A DNA stretch of 64,000 nucleotides from G036327475 sp036327475 (GTDB lineage Bacteria; Pseudomonadota; Gammaproteobacteria; Enterobacterales; Enterobacteriaceae). The translations under genes and the position numbers were made by a program. The notes under the pieces were generated by a model. It did no database searches. It was not told where the DNA came from and saw only the letters and a list, made by a program, of their open reading frames with translations. Numbering within the stretch: the stretch's first letter is position 1; the number at the start of each line of letters is the position of its first letter. Below are positions 10,700 to 22,206 of the stretch, piece after piece. The stretch lies in contig NZ_CP132913.1 in the NCBI RefSeq assembly GCF_036327475.1, positions 1,612,001 through 1,676,000 of the forward strand, written 5' to 3'.

Positions 10700-11182
10700 C
10701 AGTCCCGCTTAGCCGGGCGCCGCCGACTATTTAAATACCTTGAGGCGGGTTTAGCAGTTTTCCGCCGGCGGGGTTTCAATGGAATCAAACAACATTTGCG
10801 CCCGAAATTTCCAGCTCGCTGACAGATTCCACGTGCTTTTAACCTCATCGTCGATAAGCGAATTATAGTGTTGCAGGCTGGCGTCTGGGCCAGAGTCACG
10901 CCAAAAGGCGAACTGCGTAATCCCGGCGGAGTGTTATAACCAAATCTGGAAGTTATCAGCATGGGGACAAATTGTTTTAATGACCGTAAATTGTACCTGC
11001 ATCGGTGGCAAAGGACGACGGTTTGTTTGCGTGCTTTGATGGTGTTCCATAGGGTTTCATGCGCGTGACAAAACAACCTTCTTTCATCAGCGCGGTAATG
11101 GCGTACGACGACAGTGATACGTTCTTGTTGAGGGCATAAATGGAGCGAGCGGCGCGCAGCAATGGCGAAAAGCATTACTCAT
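10700..11182 (-). pseudogene. Nitroreductase family protein remnant
   Basis: SIYALNKNVSLSSYAITALMKE (about 11150-11085) matches the start of FMN-dependent nitroreductases that open RRSIYALxKxLPI. ASLQHYNSLIDDEVKSTWNL (about 10880-10820) and a KVFK end (about 10730) match the C-terminal half. The start ATG at 11182 is followed at once by a frame change, and another large frame break separates the two blocks. A 207-codon open frame on this strand is not the coding frame. Natural substrate unknown. Confidence 0.7.
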
Positions 11183-11337
11183 AATGGAGTGCTGCAAAAG
11201 AATAAGAGAAAAACGGCAATACTCCAGCCATCATCATTCATTGAATGGCCTAAGCCCTATTAGCGTGCTCTGTAAAACATCCCCTTGGCGCAAAATGTTG
11301 ACTATCCTGATAGGGATCCACGCAAAAATTCTGAATG

Positions 11338-11840
11338 TCACGCGCTATGAAAATTAAAACGCTTTTCTTAGCCGAAACTGCCAAGGGTGCGTTCAACGAT
11401 GTCTTACCGGCAGTGATCTATCGCGAGGTTATTCCAGGGTGGGGACATCCCATCCCAGTGTGGCTGGAGAGGTATTTCGCTTCGAACGGCTGGCCGGCGC
11501 AGATGGCGCTACGACATCTATCCGTTTACCCATCTCCACAGCAATACCCATGAGTTGCTTGGCATTCACTCCTGGCCGGCGCAGATTTAGCTAGGTGGCG
11601 AAACCGGGCCGTTGGTGACCCTCGCAGCAAGGGATGTGGTTCTGATCCACGCTGACATGGGTCATAAAATTATCGACACCAAAGGGGATTTCATGGTGGT
11701 TGGCGCCTATCCGCCGGATATCCGCGCCGATTTTTATCGCGACGACGTGGTAATTTGGACCCAGCGCGACCAGAGTAGCCCAGTGCCGCTGCCGGCGACC
11801 AATTCCGTTAAGCGGCGATAGCGGCAGCATCACCACGCTT
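11338..11840 (+). pseudogene. Cupin-domain protein remnant
   Basis: Small single-domain cupin. VLPAVIYREVIPGWG and FASNGWPAQ (about 11400-11500) are the N-terminal strand region, and the metal-binding area is broken by a frame change near 11530-11590. LVTLAARDVVLIHADMGHK and GDFMVVGAYPPD (about 11612-11722) form the C-terminal barrel strands. Matches YjlB-like cupins of unknown function. Two frameshifts are needed to join the blocks. Confidence 0.65.
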
Positions 11841-11904
11841 TGGCATAACGCCGAACAGGTATAATCGTCGCAGCTCTCGATAAGCGGAGGAAGAGATTAG
11901 TCCC

Positions 11905-12170
11905 TAGTCACAGGTCGTCGATCATCTGGTCATCAGCGTCAGCGATATCGCACGCTCCAAGAACTTTGATCGCGAACTCTTCGCGTTTCTTGGCTGCGAG
12001 GTCATAGATGAAATGAACAACGCCATGGGGCGGCATCACGCGTCCAGCCGGTTTTGGATTTACCAGGCCGACGCGCGGGGCTGCCGTAAGGGGGATGTCG
12101 GCTGGTCGCTTAAAGCCGGCAGGATGTGGATGTGCCACAGCGTTGACGGCGAGGGCCCTTCGTAGACGCC
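11905..12170 (+). pseudogene. VOC (glyoxalase/dioxygenase fold) protein remnant 1
   Basis: DHLVISVSDIARSKNF with ELFAFLGCEVIDEM (about 11920-12010) is the opening beta-alpha-beta-beta-beta unit of a vicinal-oxygen-chelate protein. A frame change separates the two halves and the second unit is lost. No substrate can be assigned. Confidence 0.65.
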
Positions 12171-12525
12171 GTTTGATATCCCTGACGCTAACGCACTACC
12201 GATATACCGATCCGCTGCCTTGACGCTGCCAACTACCGGCTCCCGAGCCATCGGTACCGTTTGCCCCTTGTCCTCTGGCTTACTACCGAGCGCAACAGGG
12301 GATTTTCCGCACGTGGCAATGGATTTGCCCACATGATGGACGACTCCGACACGCCTGACCGCCGAGGAGTATTCGTCGTGCGACAGCTTTTCGCGATACA
12401 GACAGGTGGCAAACAGCGCAGCATTAATCTGAGATATACTCTCTATCCTTTGATTACGCAGGTTTAACCGTTATCCAACGACAAGACGATTTTGCTGATT
12501 TTACACCTTGCCCTGCGCGGGAAAA
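12171..12525. other. Unassigned interval between two VOC remnants
   Basis: Short frames on both strands (up to about 90 codons), none recognisable. It may hold the tail of the first VOC gene or an unrelated dead gene. Confidence 0.3.
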
Positions 12526-12804
12526 GCGAACCTGCTAACGGCCAAGTGGACTACATCGCGTTCAACGTCAGCGATATCGCGCGCAGTAAACGCTTTGCAG
12601 TGAGGTTTTTTGGCTGGTTTTACCGATTACCGATGACCGCATCACCGAAGGATTTACCTACACCGAAGCGGTGACGCCCAGTGGATAGTCCACTGATAGT
12701 ATTTTATGCAACCAACCTGCAAGAAATCCACGAAACTACAGTTTCTGGGCGATTAGTGTTTCATTTTAAGGATCTGGATGATTATATTCTGGGCGAAAAT
12801 TGAC
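12526..12804 (+). pseudogene. VOC protein remnant 2
   Basis: VDYIAFNVSDIARSKRF (about 12549-12600) repeats the VOC opening motif seen 600 bases upstream. NLQEIHETTVSGRLVF (about 12715-12760) matches the second unit of this fold. Two frameshifts are visible. The similar SDIARSK motifs suggest related neighbours, possibly a gene pair. Confidence 0.6.
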
Positions 12805-13690
12805 CTTAGCGTGATAGACAGCATCAGGTGATTAGCTCTCGCTTTCACGCCAGGTACGCTAGGTAGGATCACGGCGTCTGACGGGTTGCGCGCTCCTGCG
12901 GGAAGACAGGCCACTACGGCCGTTTTTAAAACAATATTCTATTTTTGGAAATCATCGTGCTGTTCTTTTTGGCCGGGCATTTGCTATACAGGACGAGCAT
13001 TGGTATAATGAGCAGACTCATTGCTATTTTACTGGGAAAAGCTGGCTTGTCAGAAGAGTCTTGAATTGCTTAGCTGTCCCGTATTTTGCGGACGCGCTGC
13101 CGAGTAATCGCGCCAAGAACTCTACGCTTCGGTAGTGATTCCAGGCGGCCAGGAGGGGACGGAATTTGACTGCCAATCCGCAGGTGACCGACGGCCTATG
13201 TGAATCAAAAGGTCGTCGAATACAGTAATCTTTATAAGCGATAAAAAAGAGATTAGGCGTCGCTTTCGACTTCGCGTTTTCCCTGGCATCGCGCTTGAGC
13301 GGCGATGCTGAGTGGACCAACTTCCAGGCTGAGCATGTTCCCCATTGACTTAAAGCCGGCCTAGGCGGCGTGTGCCCGTCATCAACGCTCGTCAATCGAC
13401 TCGCCCTGGCCGTCGTCATCATTCCGACTAGCGCCCCGCTTGAGAGGTCTCAAGGTAAACTGCTGACCCAGGATGCAGTTTATCATTTAACCCCTCTCTA
13501 ACCATGCATGCCGGTCAGACATCTCCTCGGGAGCGCGTCGTCGAGGCACAGGCCAAACACCGGTCCTTAACAGCTCCGTTATGTCCTTTTAGCCTGTTGC
13601 TTATGACCAAACTACTATACAAACTACTAATGACCAAACTACTATAGGCCACATAGCGAATAGCAAGAGTCCGAAAATGTAGAGCGCATA
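12805..13690. other. Unassigned degraded stretch with a local direct repeat
   Basis: One 132-codon minus-strand frame (13024-13422) looks random in composition and matches nothing I know. Near 13603-13646 the motif CCAAACTACTATA occurs twice with a partial third copy, another direct duplication. I see no other feature. Confidence 0.3.
13603..13646. repeat. Direct repeats of ATGACCAAACTACTATA
   Basis: Two exact copies of ATGACCAAACTACTATA lie 27 bases apart with a partial CAAACTACTA copy between them. Confidence 0.85.
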
Positions 13691-15510
13691 TTGATCATCG
13701 ATGTTCAGCAATCATTTGTCGTCCATTCTGGTCGAAAACCGAATGACCGGCCTGTCAGCAGGCATGTTGGAGCTGGTTGGAAATGCCAGACGCGTGGCGT
13801 GGCGCCTGGTGGATGTCTTCTGTACCGCCAACAGCAGCCCCTTTCATCCAGACTCAGGCTGGGTCAGGCCGATGTCCGCATCACCAAGCGCGTGCATAAT
13901 GCCCTGACAGACTCCGGTCTGCATGAATGATTGTCAGTGCCGATGCACCGCCGACGCCGGCGGCCTTTCGTCTCTAGCCTAATTAACTGTGGTAGATTAC
14001 TCAGCAAGAACTGCTTACCCTGAGTGGTTGGTGGCTGAAGCGCTATCGCCTGTGGCATGGCTACAGCTCACCGCGTAGCTGCCTCCTGACGCGCAACATG
14101 CGGACAGCGCCGGGGCGTCATGATTGAATCAGGGCCTGGAACGCGACTATTTTTTGGGCCGTGGGACAATGAGAACGGGCTGCGTATCAAGATCTGGGTG
14201 ACTGACGGCGGAAGCTGGCGGCTGGCGTGCAACGAATCGTTCTGCATCTGGGATATGCAGGTTCTGGCGTTTGAAGGTAATGCCTACGTCAGCACCATGC
14301 TATGCTGACAGCCTAATGCGGACGTCCAACTGGTACGCACTCTACGCAGCGACGTGGAATGAAGGCGATGCGCAAGGTTTATTTTCTATTGCTGCCGCAT
14401 GCCATGTCTCTGAATATCACCGGGCCGATGGAAGAGGTGCTGACTCTGGCTAGTGGGCTCCGTCTGTACTATATCGGTCCGCAGTCAGATGTGGTGACTT
14501 TCCCAGTCTAACGCTAATGACAGTTTGATGTTTGTGCCCGACGTCAGCGACTAGCAGACAGCTTGAGACTCTGCAGACACAATCAGCCCAGCGATGGTTG
14601 CAACAGCACCGGACACGCTTTCACTCACGGCTTGGACGCTGGTCTTATCCGGCGCAGGTGATGGCGCGCCTGCGTCAACATGTGCCGGCGGCCCCACCAC
14701 AAGACAATCGCATTTTTGTCGAGGACAGAGGGTCTATACTAGCGCCGGCATTACCGCCGGCATTGATCCTGGCGCTGCATCTCGTGAGCTAATACGTGAG
14801 GCCGCAAGAGCGGATGTCTGCAGCACGGGGAATGGCGTGTATTTCTCGCCCTAGCTGCGCTATCATTTTGCATTCGGCTGTGCGTCGATCGGGCACAGGA
14901 TATTCTTTCCCGCGAGCCGGAGACCGAAATTCTGAGCAACTAGCGCAGCGGGTTTTCATGAGCGATCGCCATCTTAGTGAGCAGTTGCGCCTAGCGGTAG
15001 ACGAGCAACGACCACACACCAGGGATGGAAAAGCGGCGCTGTGGGTCGGTTTTACCTCTGGTCGTCAACTGCATTGAAAGACTCGTAGAGCTGAGCGGCG
15101 ACTGCCCGTACGCTGCAAACGGACGGCGCATCGGCAAGCAATAACGTCCTCTACACCGACAACGCTGACGCCGCCGGCGTACATGGCGGCCTAAGCTCGA
15201 GACGCCACTGAAACGCCTTCACCGGCGCCGGCGACCGTCCGCGGCATCTACCTGATGCACCGTCTGGTATCTATTTCCACTACCGATAGCCCCATATTTA
15301 GCAGCAACGTGGCAGCAAATCAGCGGAATATTCAGTATCGCCCACTGTTTCATATCCAGGTCATATGCGCGAAGAAAATGAATAATAAAGGTGTGGAATT
15401 CGTAAATGCCCAGCGAATGACGCGAGACACAAGACAGTAGAACTAGCGTCGCCGATGGTCCAAGACGGATTTAAATCAGACAAACAAACTCACTGCGGCG
15501 ATTAAAGACT
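13691..15510 (+). other. Unidentified degraded coding region, probably plus strand
   Basis: Plus-strand frames give coherent-looking peptides that shift frame repeatedly, for example MTGLSAGMLELVGNARRVAW (about 13741-13800), GLRIKIWVTDGGSW and WRLACNESFCIWDMQVL (about 14180-14270), YYIGPQSDVVTFPV (about 14470-14510) and FVEDRGSI (about 14715). This looks like one or two large dead genes, not random sequence, but I do not recognise the family. A surface or toxin-like protein is possible; I have no evidence that decides it. Confidence 0.35.
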
Positions 15511-15514
15511 AATG

Positions 15515-16145
15515 GTCCGCAAAACTTCTAAAACGTATTGGCGAAGTCGCCGTTAATAATAAGCTGCTTTTAGTGCCCGCCGTGATCAGCGCAACGGCAA
15601 CCAGGCATGCCAGCGCCGACAGCAGCGGTACGCGTTTGTTATCTAGCGTCAACATACCAATGGTATGCCAGAGAATAGCGTGCAGAAAATAATAAATCAT
15701 GTCGCCATTAATAAATAAATTTGTCGGCGAGAATTTTACCCCTGCCAGACCCCTGCCAGAGATGAAGCGCTGAGCTATGGGGTTGTCAGTACCGCTACCA
15801 GCAGGATAATCACCGCCAGGAGGCCAGCGTTTAATGCTTTGATCAAAATTAATGGTGAGAGCGAATAAAGGATGATAGCAGTATGAAAGTACCAATATGA
15901 TAAAATGCCGGCTTTTGCAACATGCATATCAGCGCCTTATGCGCGCTGATATGATAGGAGTAGCCATATATCTAGCCCCACCGCACTGTAAAACAGTGAA
16001 CAGCCACCAGCCTGAGCAGGTTTTTTAGTCGCCGCCCGCTCACCGTAGAACAGATACCCAGAAATAATCATAAACAGCGGGGCTGAATTAAGCATATTGG
16101 CGAGCATCCAATTATGTTCACCTACGGTATTACCGTGAGCTCAGC
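15515..16145 (-). pseudogene. wecH: O-acetyltransferase WecH remnant
   Basis: WecH acetylates enterobacterial common antigen and belongs to the acyltransferase-3 membrane family. MLNSAPLFMIISGYLFYGER (about 16115-16050), YSLSPLILIK (about 15840) and FSPTNLFINGDMIYYFLH then ILWHTIGMLTLDNK (about 15735-15640) match it in order. The first 30 or so residues with the catalytic His region are gone, the C-terminal third is missing, and an 11-bp duplication at 15738-15759 causes one of the frameshifts. In E. coli wecH lies close to glyQ. Confidence 0.8.
15738..15759. repeat. 11-bp perfect tandem duplication in the wecH remnant
   Basis: ACCCCTGCCAG occurs twice in a row. The extra 11 bases shift the WecH frame just before the NLFINGD block. 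Confidence 0.92.
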
Positions 16146-16774
16146 AGACGGTTAACAGCTTGATAAATATAAAGTTATGTTAGATTAACTTGGCTTATTA
16201 TTGTACGAAATGTGTCCGCAGCAACGTTGGAGCTGAAATTGGTTGCAAAGCGGCAGACTTGTGCCTTTGATGCAGGCGAGCGTCGTGTTTTATCATCTAA
16301 TTTTAAATGGACGATCACGGCCTCACCGCTGGAATGCGGGTTTTACAGCTGCTGATATTTTAATCGTGTGTAACGTCATGTTAGCACGCTATAGTGGCCG
16401 GCGCACGTAGGCGCCGGCCCCACCCTCGGCGGTTTGCTGCTTGCCACTGCCGCTACGCTGCTGTCTCCCGGCGTCTATTCGTGGATGACCGCCATGATGA
16501 GCTTCTGCGCTTTCGGCGTCTAGGCTGACGCTGCTTTCCTGCAACATCAGCAAGGGCGCCGTTTCCGCCGTACTGGCGTACCTTTGGTATTGAGCTAGCG
16601 AAAACTTTATATACCATCAGCGACAGCAGATGATTCAAAATTTCCTCAATTTGCCAGAGTTCTGGCCTGGTTCGTACTCATGCGGCGCTTTAATTCGCCG
16701 GCGCGCGGCGCAGCACATTACCAAGGTGGCATCGGCGGCCTGACCGCCGTTTTGGCTCAGAACAGATCTATCGC
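16146..16774. other. Unassigned interval between wecH and aldB remnants
   Basis: A plus-strand stretch PTLGGLLLATAATLL with SWMTAMMSFCAF (about 16420-16520) looks like two membrane helices of a dead permease, but I cannot name the family. Nothing else is recognisable. Confidence 0.35.
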
Positions 16775-17981
16775 GCTATCGACAGCTGACCAGCATGCAT
16801 TTCGTTTGCTGATAATACTCAAGCATCATTTTGTGGGTTTCCCGAGCAATGCCCGATGCCTATAACCGCAAAGGCAAGGTGGGCCGGATGAGTATGATAG
16901 CAATTGAACCAGATGCGCCCAGCCTGAATACCTCGCCCATCCGGTATGGCGGTATTGATGTCACGACTCCAGGCCCCGACGCCAAGGCCGTAACCAGAGT
17001 CGTTGGCCGGGGCCAGCGCCTCGTCCATGTCCATATCCTTAAAAGTTGTGACCGCAAGCACTGGACAAAGATTTTCCTTGGAAAACCCGCATGCTGTTGT
17101 TGCTGAACAAAATCGTCGGCTCAAGATAATATCTCGCCGCTAAATCACCCGTCATCGGCTTGCGATGTCCTCCGGCAAGCATTTCCACCCCCTCTCGCTT
17201 TCTGGCATCAATATAGTTGAGGATGGTTTCCAGCTAGCCGCTGGAAACCTGCGCGCGCATCATTGTGTCACGATCGAGCGGGTTACCGGTTTTTGGTCTC
17301 AACCCGCTTGATAGCACACCCCATAGAGCGCTCGTAAATCGACGTCAGCACCAGTGCTCTGCTGGGGCGCGAGTTCATTATCTGATGTCCGAGCTTCCTG
17401 CTCCGTTTTGACCGCATTGACCACACCCGACAACAGCAGATCGTCAATGAGCTCCATCAACACCAACACCGGCCGGCGGCCAGCGCCGGTGCCATGTTCC
17501 AGCAGGCTATCAGCAGTGGTGAATTCACGGCTCGTGGAAGTGGTAATCACCGTCGATTTCGCTGATTCCGCCCTCCTGCGCGCGGATACGAGCGGCGAGG
17601 AAATGGCCAATCGCAAGAGGCACGTTGGCCACCAGGGTTTCGCGAATGGGCTTACAGTTATCCCAGATTTCGCTGCCAGCGGCGCAAGGTTTTGCTCCAT
17701 GCGGTCGGCGATGCGATGTAGTAGCGCGGCGGTCGGCGATGCGATGTAGTAGCGCGGCCCGCTCCTGTACCGACGTCGCCCCCAGCCGGGGCGGGCGGCA
17801 TGGGCGGCGTCAAGCGTCAATCGATGTCGCCTAGACCGGAACTAGCGACCTCGCACAGCGGCTTGCTGGTGACCGGCGTCAAATTGACAAAATAATCGCC
17901 GGACAGCGTGCGTGTTTTTATCCGAAAAGGATACCTGTATTCGCCGGGAATCGGGTTTGTGATAAGGGGATTGTGCGCCAT
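16775..17981 (-). pseudogene. aldB: Aldehyde dehydrogenase AldB remnant
   Basis: NAD(P)-dependent aldehyde dehydrogenase. The start ATG at 17981 opens MAHNPLITNPIPGEY, close to AldB. LDAAHAARPGWGR (about 17815-17780) and LLHRIADRMEQNLAPLA (about 17720-17670) follow. SVLVLMELI-type residues (about 17460) are the cofactor-domain entry. VLAVTTFKDMD, SGYGLGVGAWSRDINTA and GRGIQAGRIWFNCYH (about 17060-16890) are the C-terminal catalytic domain. The central block with the catalytic Cys and Glu is deleted, and a 28-bp tandem duplication (17701-17758) disrupts the N-terminal part. Confidence 0.88.
17701..17758. repeat. 28-bp perfect tandem duplication in the aldB remnant
   Basis: Two adjacent copies of a 28-base unit beginning GCGGTCGGCGATGCGATGTA. 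On the minus strand it doubles codons of the LLHRIADR segment and shifts the frame. Confidence 0.95.
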
Positions 17982-20230
17982 GACTCTCTCCTTCACACAC
18001 GCGGCGATGAGCGGTCTAAATGCTAAATGCTATATTTGTAACATTGGCGCCACGTCGAGACAATGAACAGGGCTGACGGAAAGGAAAATTGCGGTTATCA
18101 GAGCGGCTTTACACTCTGGCGGCGACGGTTTCATCGCCATACAATCCGGCCGTCGCCGGCGGCAGAGTTCGTTGGGCATTAGAGCTGGACGTTGATAAAA
18201 CCAAGCATGCAGGCAGCCACCACATTCGCCACCGACAGCATAGATGTGTTCAGCCAGCGACCTTCCGTAGTATAGCTGCTGTTCCTGTTGAGCGTCTGCG
18301 CTGCGATGGCATTCGTTCACCGGCGCACAGCGCCGCCGACGTGATGCCATCGGCTAAGGCCGCCCATCCTCTTATCCTAAGAGCGTCACTGGCGTCAGCC
18401 GGCCGTGGTGCCGGTTCAGGCTGTGGTCATTCCAGATGCTCGGCAATCAGCGAAGGATGGCTGTGTTTTCACCTTGCGCATCAATCAATACCGGCGCACT
18501 ACCTAGCGAGTTTATCGCACTGGATAGCGTGTTATCCACCGTGTGAATCAACGTAAACGGCAAGTTTTCTCAAGCAGAATTACCGAAATTTTGCACACAA
18601 AAGGACAGGAATAGCTGTCGATGAGTTTCATGAACGCGAAATAAAAGCGGTCTTGCTACTAGCTCTTTAACTAGAATAAAGGCGGCTTTACGGCTCGTCC
18701 GATAGATTTAATCCTAGCGTGTCGACGGGGTCATGGGGGATCATGCCGGTGTGCACCCCGGTAAATGACAGCAAGGTGCCGGCACGGGCCGTTTGGCGCA
18801 TGTAACGCCGGGTGGCCTACGGCCTCGCCGGATGGATAACAACAAGGCGTCGTCGCAGACGACCTGGCAAATTCAACTTCGAAGAACGCATGCACTGTCT
18901 CGGGCGAGCGCAAAGGGGAAACCGTCGTTGACCCCACACCGAAGTTAATGAAACGCCACCGCCCCCGGCACTTGCTTCACCAAACCGATTGTGCTACGCT
19001 CTATGTTAGCGCTTGAATGGTCAACATATTGCCCGCATAGCGTGGTGATAGTGGAACCGAGCATGGCGTTACCTTTAACCGATTGACGGGTATCTGCACA
19101 TCCTTATGCTGGATTTTCAGACCGGCGAGCCGCTGGTATCATTTGCATCGCTGCCTTTGCATGATGGTGTCTTCGCGGCTTTGATAAACGAAAGCCGCCG
19201 GCACTTGCAGAATCACTTTGCCGTTCAGTGCGGCGATGTTGAGTTGATCGACGGAGCGGCGCGATCTTGAAGGTAGTGCCTGGTCATAGCTCTCGATTCT
19301 TATCCGCAATGATGTTCCATTAATCGTAGCAACGGCCGGCGGATTACGCAACTAACTGAACTGTTTACATTATGCCGTTCTGCGGCGAATACGGGAGAGA
19401 CCCCTTGATGAAACACGTCACTTTCACGCCAATGGCGCCTAACCGGGTATTTGCCAGTCACGCGTCCGCCGCGCGGCCGGCCTAATCGAACGAAGCCGTA
19501 TTGACTGGACGAGGAAGTATCGGTCACGCTGGTCCATAATGGCATCTTCCATGTGATATGGCGTCGCCGAAAGAACTGGGCATTTTCACCTTTGTCTTTT
19601 CATCATCCGAAGACATAATCGACTTGCCGACGGATATTTACAATATTGATGTCGTGCTTACCCGTCAAGGCCTAGAGGTGGAGGTCGAGCTTTCCAGTCG
19701 CTGTTGTGGTTTTGAAAGTGCAGCGTTGGGTGTTGGCCGGGCACACCGGTTGCGGTACACGCGGTGAGAGCAACTGGATGAAATCGGCAAGCCGCTGCCA
19801 TGCTGCCATTATTACCCTTCACGCAACGTTGGTCCTGGTGCAGTTGGATCGAGCGCTCTTGCAATTGCAAGAGATGCAACTCATGACCGACTCATACGGA
19901 CTGCACCCATGCCGAGGCCTGGATCTCGCCCAAGGGGGACTTAAACTATGACGCCGAAGACGTCGAGTGCCACACAGCGCTGGATAAATTGCTTGGTATG
20001 CGCGGAGGTGAAAACACCCTGAGCCGCGCCAGCTATGAAATAGTTCACAGGAAATAGTTCACAGAAAGCGGCCATCTGCTGGTGATAGGGGTAGCTGAGC
20101 GCTGCGGCCTTAACGCTGATGGGATTCAGTAAACCTGGGCGCGCTATGGTCTTTACCTATCCGACGCGGATGGCTGAAGACATCAGTTAAACATGTTCTT
20201 TTTAAGGTAACCGATAAACGTTTTATTCAA
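17982..20230. other. Unidentified degraded region upstream of sodA
   Basis: About 2.2 kb with no frame beyond about 155 codons. Some stretches read smoothly, for example minus-strand LNIAALNGKVILQVPAAFVY (about 19255-19195) and plus-strand FVFSSSEDIIDLPTDIYNID (about 19585-19650), so one or more real genes decayed here, but I recognise none. A 14-bp tandem duplication lies at 20037-20064. Confidence 0.3.
20037..20064. repeat. 14-bp perfect tandem duplication
   Basis: GAAATAGTTCACAG occurs twice in a row inside unassigned degraded sequence about 250 bases upstream of sodA. Confidence 0.93.
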
Positions 20231-20248
20231 CGTTTAATTAACTATAAT
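20220..20248 (+). promoter_or_regulatory. Probable sodA promoter
   Basis: A consensus TATAAT (20243-20248) lies about 70 bases before the sodA start, in an A+T-rich patch. The -35 hexamer at the right distance is poor, as is common for regulated promoters. The sodA start itself has GGAGAG at the right spacing. Confidence 0.4.
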
Positions 20249-20318
20249 GATCGGATTGCTTACGAGACCCTAGCATGCTTTTAGAGGGGTCGGTTCAATT
20301 AGAAATGGAGAGATTGTT

Positions 20319-20936
20319 ATGAGCTTTACGCTACCTTCCCTGCCCTATGCCTATGACGCCATGGAACCACATTTCGACAAAGAAACGATGAAAATTCATC
20401 ATACTAAACACCATCAGACCTATGTCGACAACGCCAACGGCGTCTTGGAAAGCTTGCCGGAATTCGCCAATTTGCCGGTCGACGATCTGATTCAGAAATT
20501 AGACCAGTTCCAGGCGAATCAAAAGACCGTACTGCGCAATAACGCCGGTGGTCATGCCAACCACAGTCTGTTCTGGAAGGGTCTAAAGCAAGGCACCACC
20601 TTGCAAGGCGAATTGAAAAGCGCTATCGAGCGTGATTTCGGCAGCGTTGACACTTTTCAAGAAGTGTTCGAGAAAGCTGCCGCGACCCGTTTCGGTTCCG
20701 GCTGGGCCTGGCTTGTGAAAAAAGACGGCAAATTGGCCGTAGTGTCCACCGCCAACCAGGATAACCCACTGATGGGTGAAGTGATTTCCGGTACCTCCGG
20801 CTACCCAATTTTGGGTCTGGACGTATGGGAGCATGCTTATTATTTGAAATACAAGAACTGTCGCCAGGACTACATCAGGTCATTTTGGAACGTGGTGAGC
20901 TGGGATGAAGCGGCCGCACGTTTTAGCCACGTCTGA
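20319..20936 (+). CDS. sodA: Manganese superoxide dismutase
   Basis: Cytoplasmic enzyme converting superoxide to oxygen and hydrogen peroxide. The 205-residue frame is uninterrupted and the usual family length. It opens MSFTLPSLPYAYDAMEPHFD. Metal ligands are visible: the His in MKIHHTKHHQTYVD (about residue 27), NHSLFWKGL (about 82), and the DVWEHAYYLKYK signature near 168-172 that supplies the last Asp and His. GGHANHSLFW is the Mn/Fe family motif. A GGAGAG ribosome site precedes the ATG. Both neighbours are dead: unassigned debris upstream and mtlA converging from downstream. Its survival as a single intact gene within about 15 kb of debris suggests selection for oxidative-stress protection in the host. 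Confidence 0.98.
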   Translation: MSFTLPSLPYAYDAMEPHFDKETMKIHHTKHHQTYVDNANGVLESLPEFANLPVDDLIQKLDQFQANQKTVLRNNAGGHANHSLFWKGLKQGTTLQGELKSAIERDFGSVDTFQEVFEKAAATRFGSGWAWLVKKDGKLAVVSTANQDNPLMGEVISGTSGYPILGLDVWEHAYYLKYKNCRQDYIRSFWNVVSWDEAAARFSHV

Positions 20937-21009
20937 TTTATCCCTGCCGCGCGCCGCCAGCAAATAACGAACACGAAAGAAGGTGTCAGTATGTAGATTA
21001 ATACTACCC

Positions 21010-22206
21010 TTTCCATGGGTAAAGGGTGGGTAAAGCGGGCACAAGCCCCTCTATTCAGCGGCAGCCGATCGGAGAACGCTTTTGGTGCTGATCCGTACCA
21101 GATGTTCGGTAGCGAAAAGGGCCATCGTTGAGCACACCATTTACTGATGATCCCCGCTTTTCCGGACGCATGGTCAAAGCGCTACAAAGCTGGCTGTCGA
21201 GAAAATTTTCAGCGAGATATGCTGCGCCTGCGGCGTATGACGCACCGCGCACTCGGTCAGATCGCATCACCAAATCCACATTGTCGTGAAGATTATTGAT
21301 GGCGCTTGTTAGTCACACCGATGTTCTTCGGCTAGGCCTCATTCATCTTTGATGGCAGCCAGGTTAGCGAATAGGTGCCTTTGGGATCATGGCTAGCACG
21401 GCCAGAATGGAGTAAACCAGAACACTGTCCAGGAGATTCAATGTGAAAACGCCGGTTATGCCGCCAAGAAGAATCATCGCAATCAATAAACGCGAGCTTG
21501 TCAGCACGTAGGGGAAGTAAATTTCGTGAATATCGCCCAGGAAATGATGATGGAGGCGCCATTGGCGGATTGTTTGGCGTTACCGCAACAGCATATACGC
21601 CACAGCACATCCATGCTCGGACTGGGGTTGGCTTCAATCAGGAAGATATTTTCCCGGTCTCCGCTACTTGTTGAATACACATCGAAGATATCGTGATTGA
21701 TGACATTATTCAGGAATAGGATTTTGTCGGCCCGACGAAGATGGAAGTCAGTGGCAGCATGTTGTGGGTCACCATCAAATGAATGCCGGCCGCCCAGAGC
21801 TCTTTACAACGGCTCAACCAGCGGATAAATGGCCAGGGAGGCTGCAATCGCCAGCAACATACCGATAATACCAAGAAGTTGTTCACCAGCATCTCTTTTT
21901 GATTTTACCGTCAATCAGGCGGTCGAAGCGTTTGATAGCCAAGCCGCCCACGCCGACGATCACCCCTACCATCTCTGACTGCCGGTATAGCCAATCAGCA
22001 ACGGTAGCAGGTAGGTAATCATTGGCGAGACCAGTTTGGCTAACGTCGCGTTTGATGTCCAGCGCGTAAGTATAAACAGCGCGGTGTAATACCCCGGGCG
22101 GATATGTAATACCCCGGGCGATAAAGGCGCCAATATTGGGTATCACCGTATTGCTCAGAAAGCGGCCAAAGTTCTGAGCTCTGACCTTTATATTTGCAGA
22201 AGACAT
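21010..22206 (-). pseudogene. mtlA: Mannitol PTS EIICBA remnant
   Basis: Mannitol-specific phosphotransferase permease. The start at 22206 opens MSSANIKVRAQNFGRFLSN, nearly the MtlA start, followed by TVIPNIGAFIA. KRFDRLIDGKIK (about 21930-21900), FVGPTKSYS (about 21720) and SLIEANPSPSMDV (about 21640-21610) carry on the IIC domain. VDLVMRSD (about 21280) is the IIB domain and a SLPNIWYGS-like piece (about 21090) the start of IIA. Frameshifts, a 20-base duplication (22085-22120) and large deletions destroy it. It ends almost against the sodA 3' end; mtlD and mtlR are not present. Two CRP-like sites remain upstream. Confidence 0.88.
22085..22120. repeat. Tandem duplication, period 20, in the mtlA remnant
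   Basis: TGTAATACCCCGGGCG occurs twice with a four-base GATA between the copies. Confidence 0.92.

Noticed and set aside
10552..11175. 207-codon minus-strand frame
   Set aside because: It is out of frame with the nitroreductase blocks for most of its length and is rich in Arg and Pro as expected of a shadow frame.
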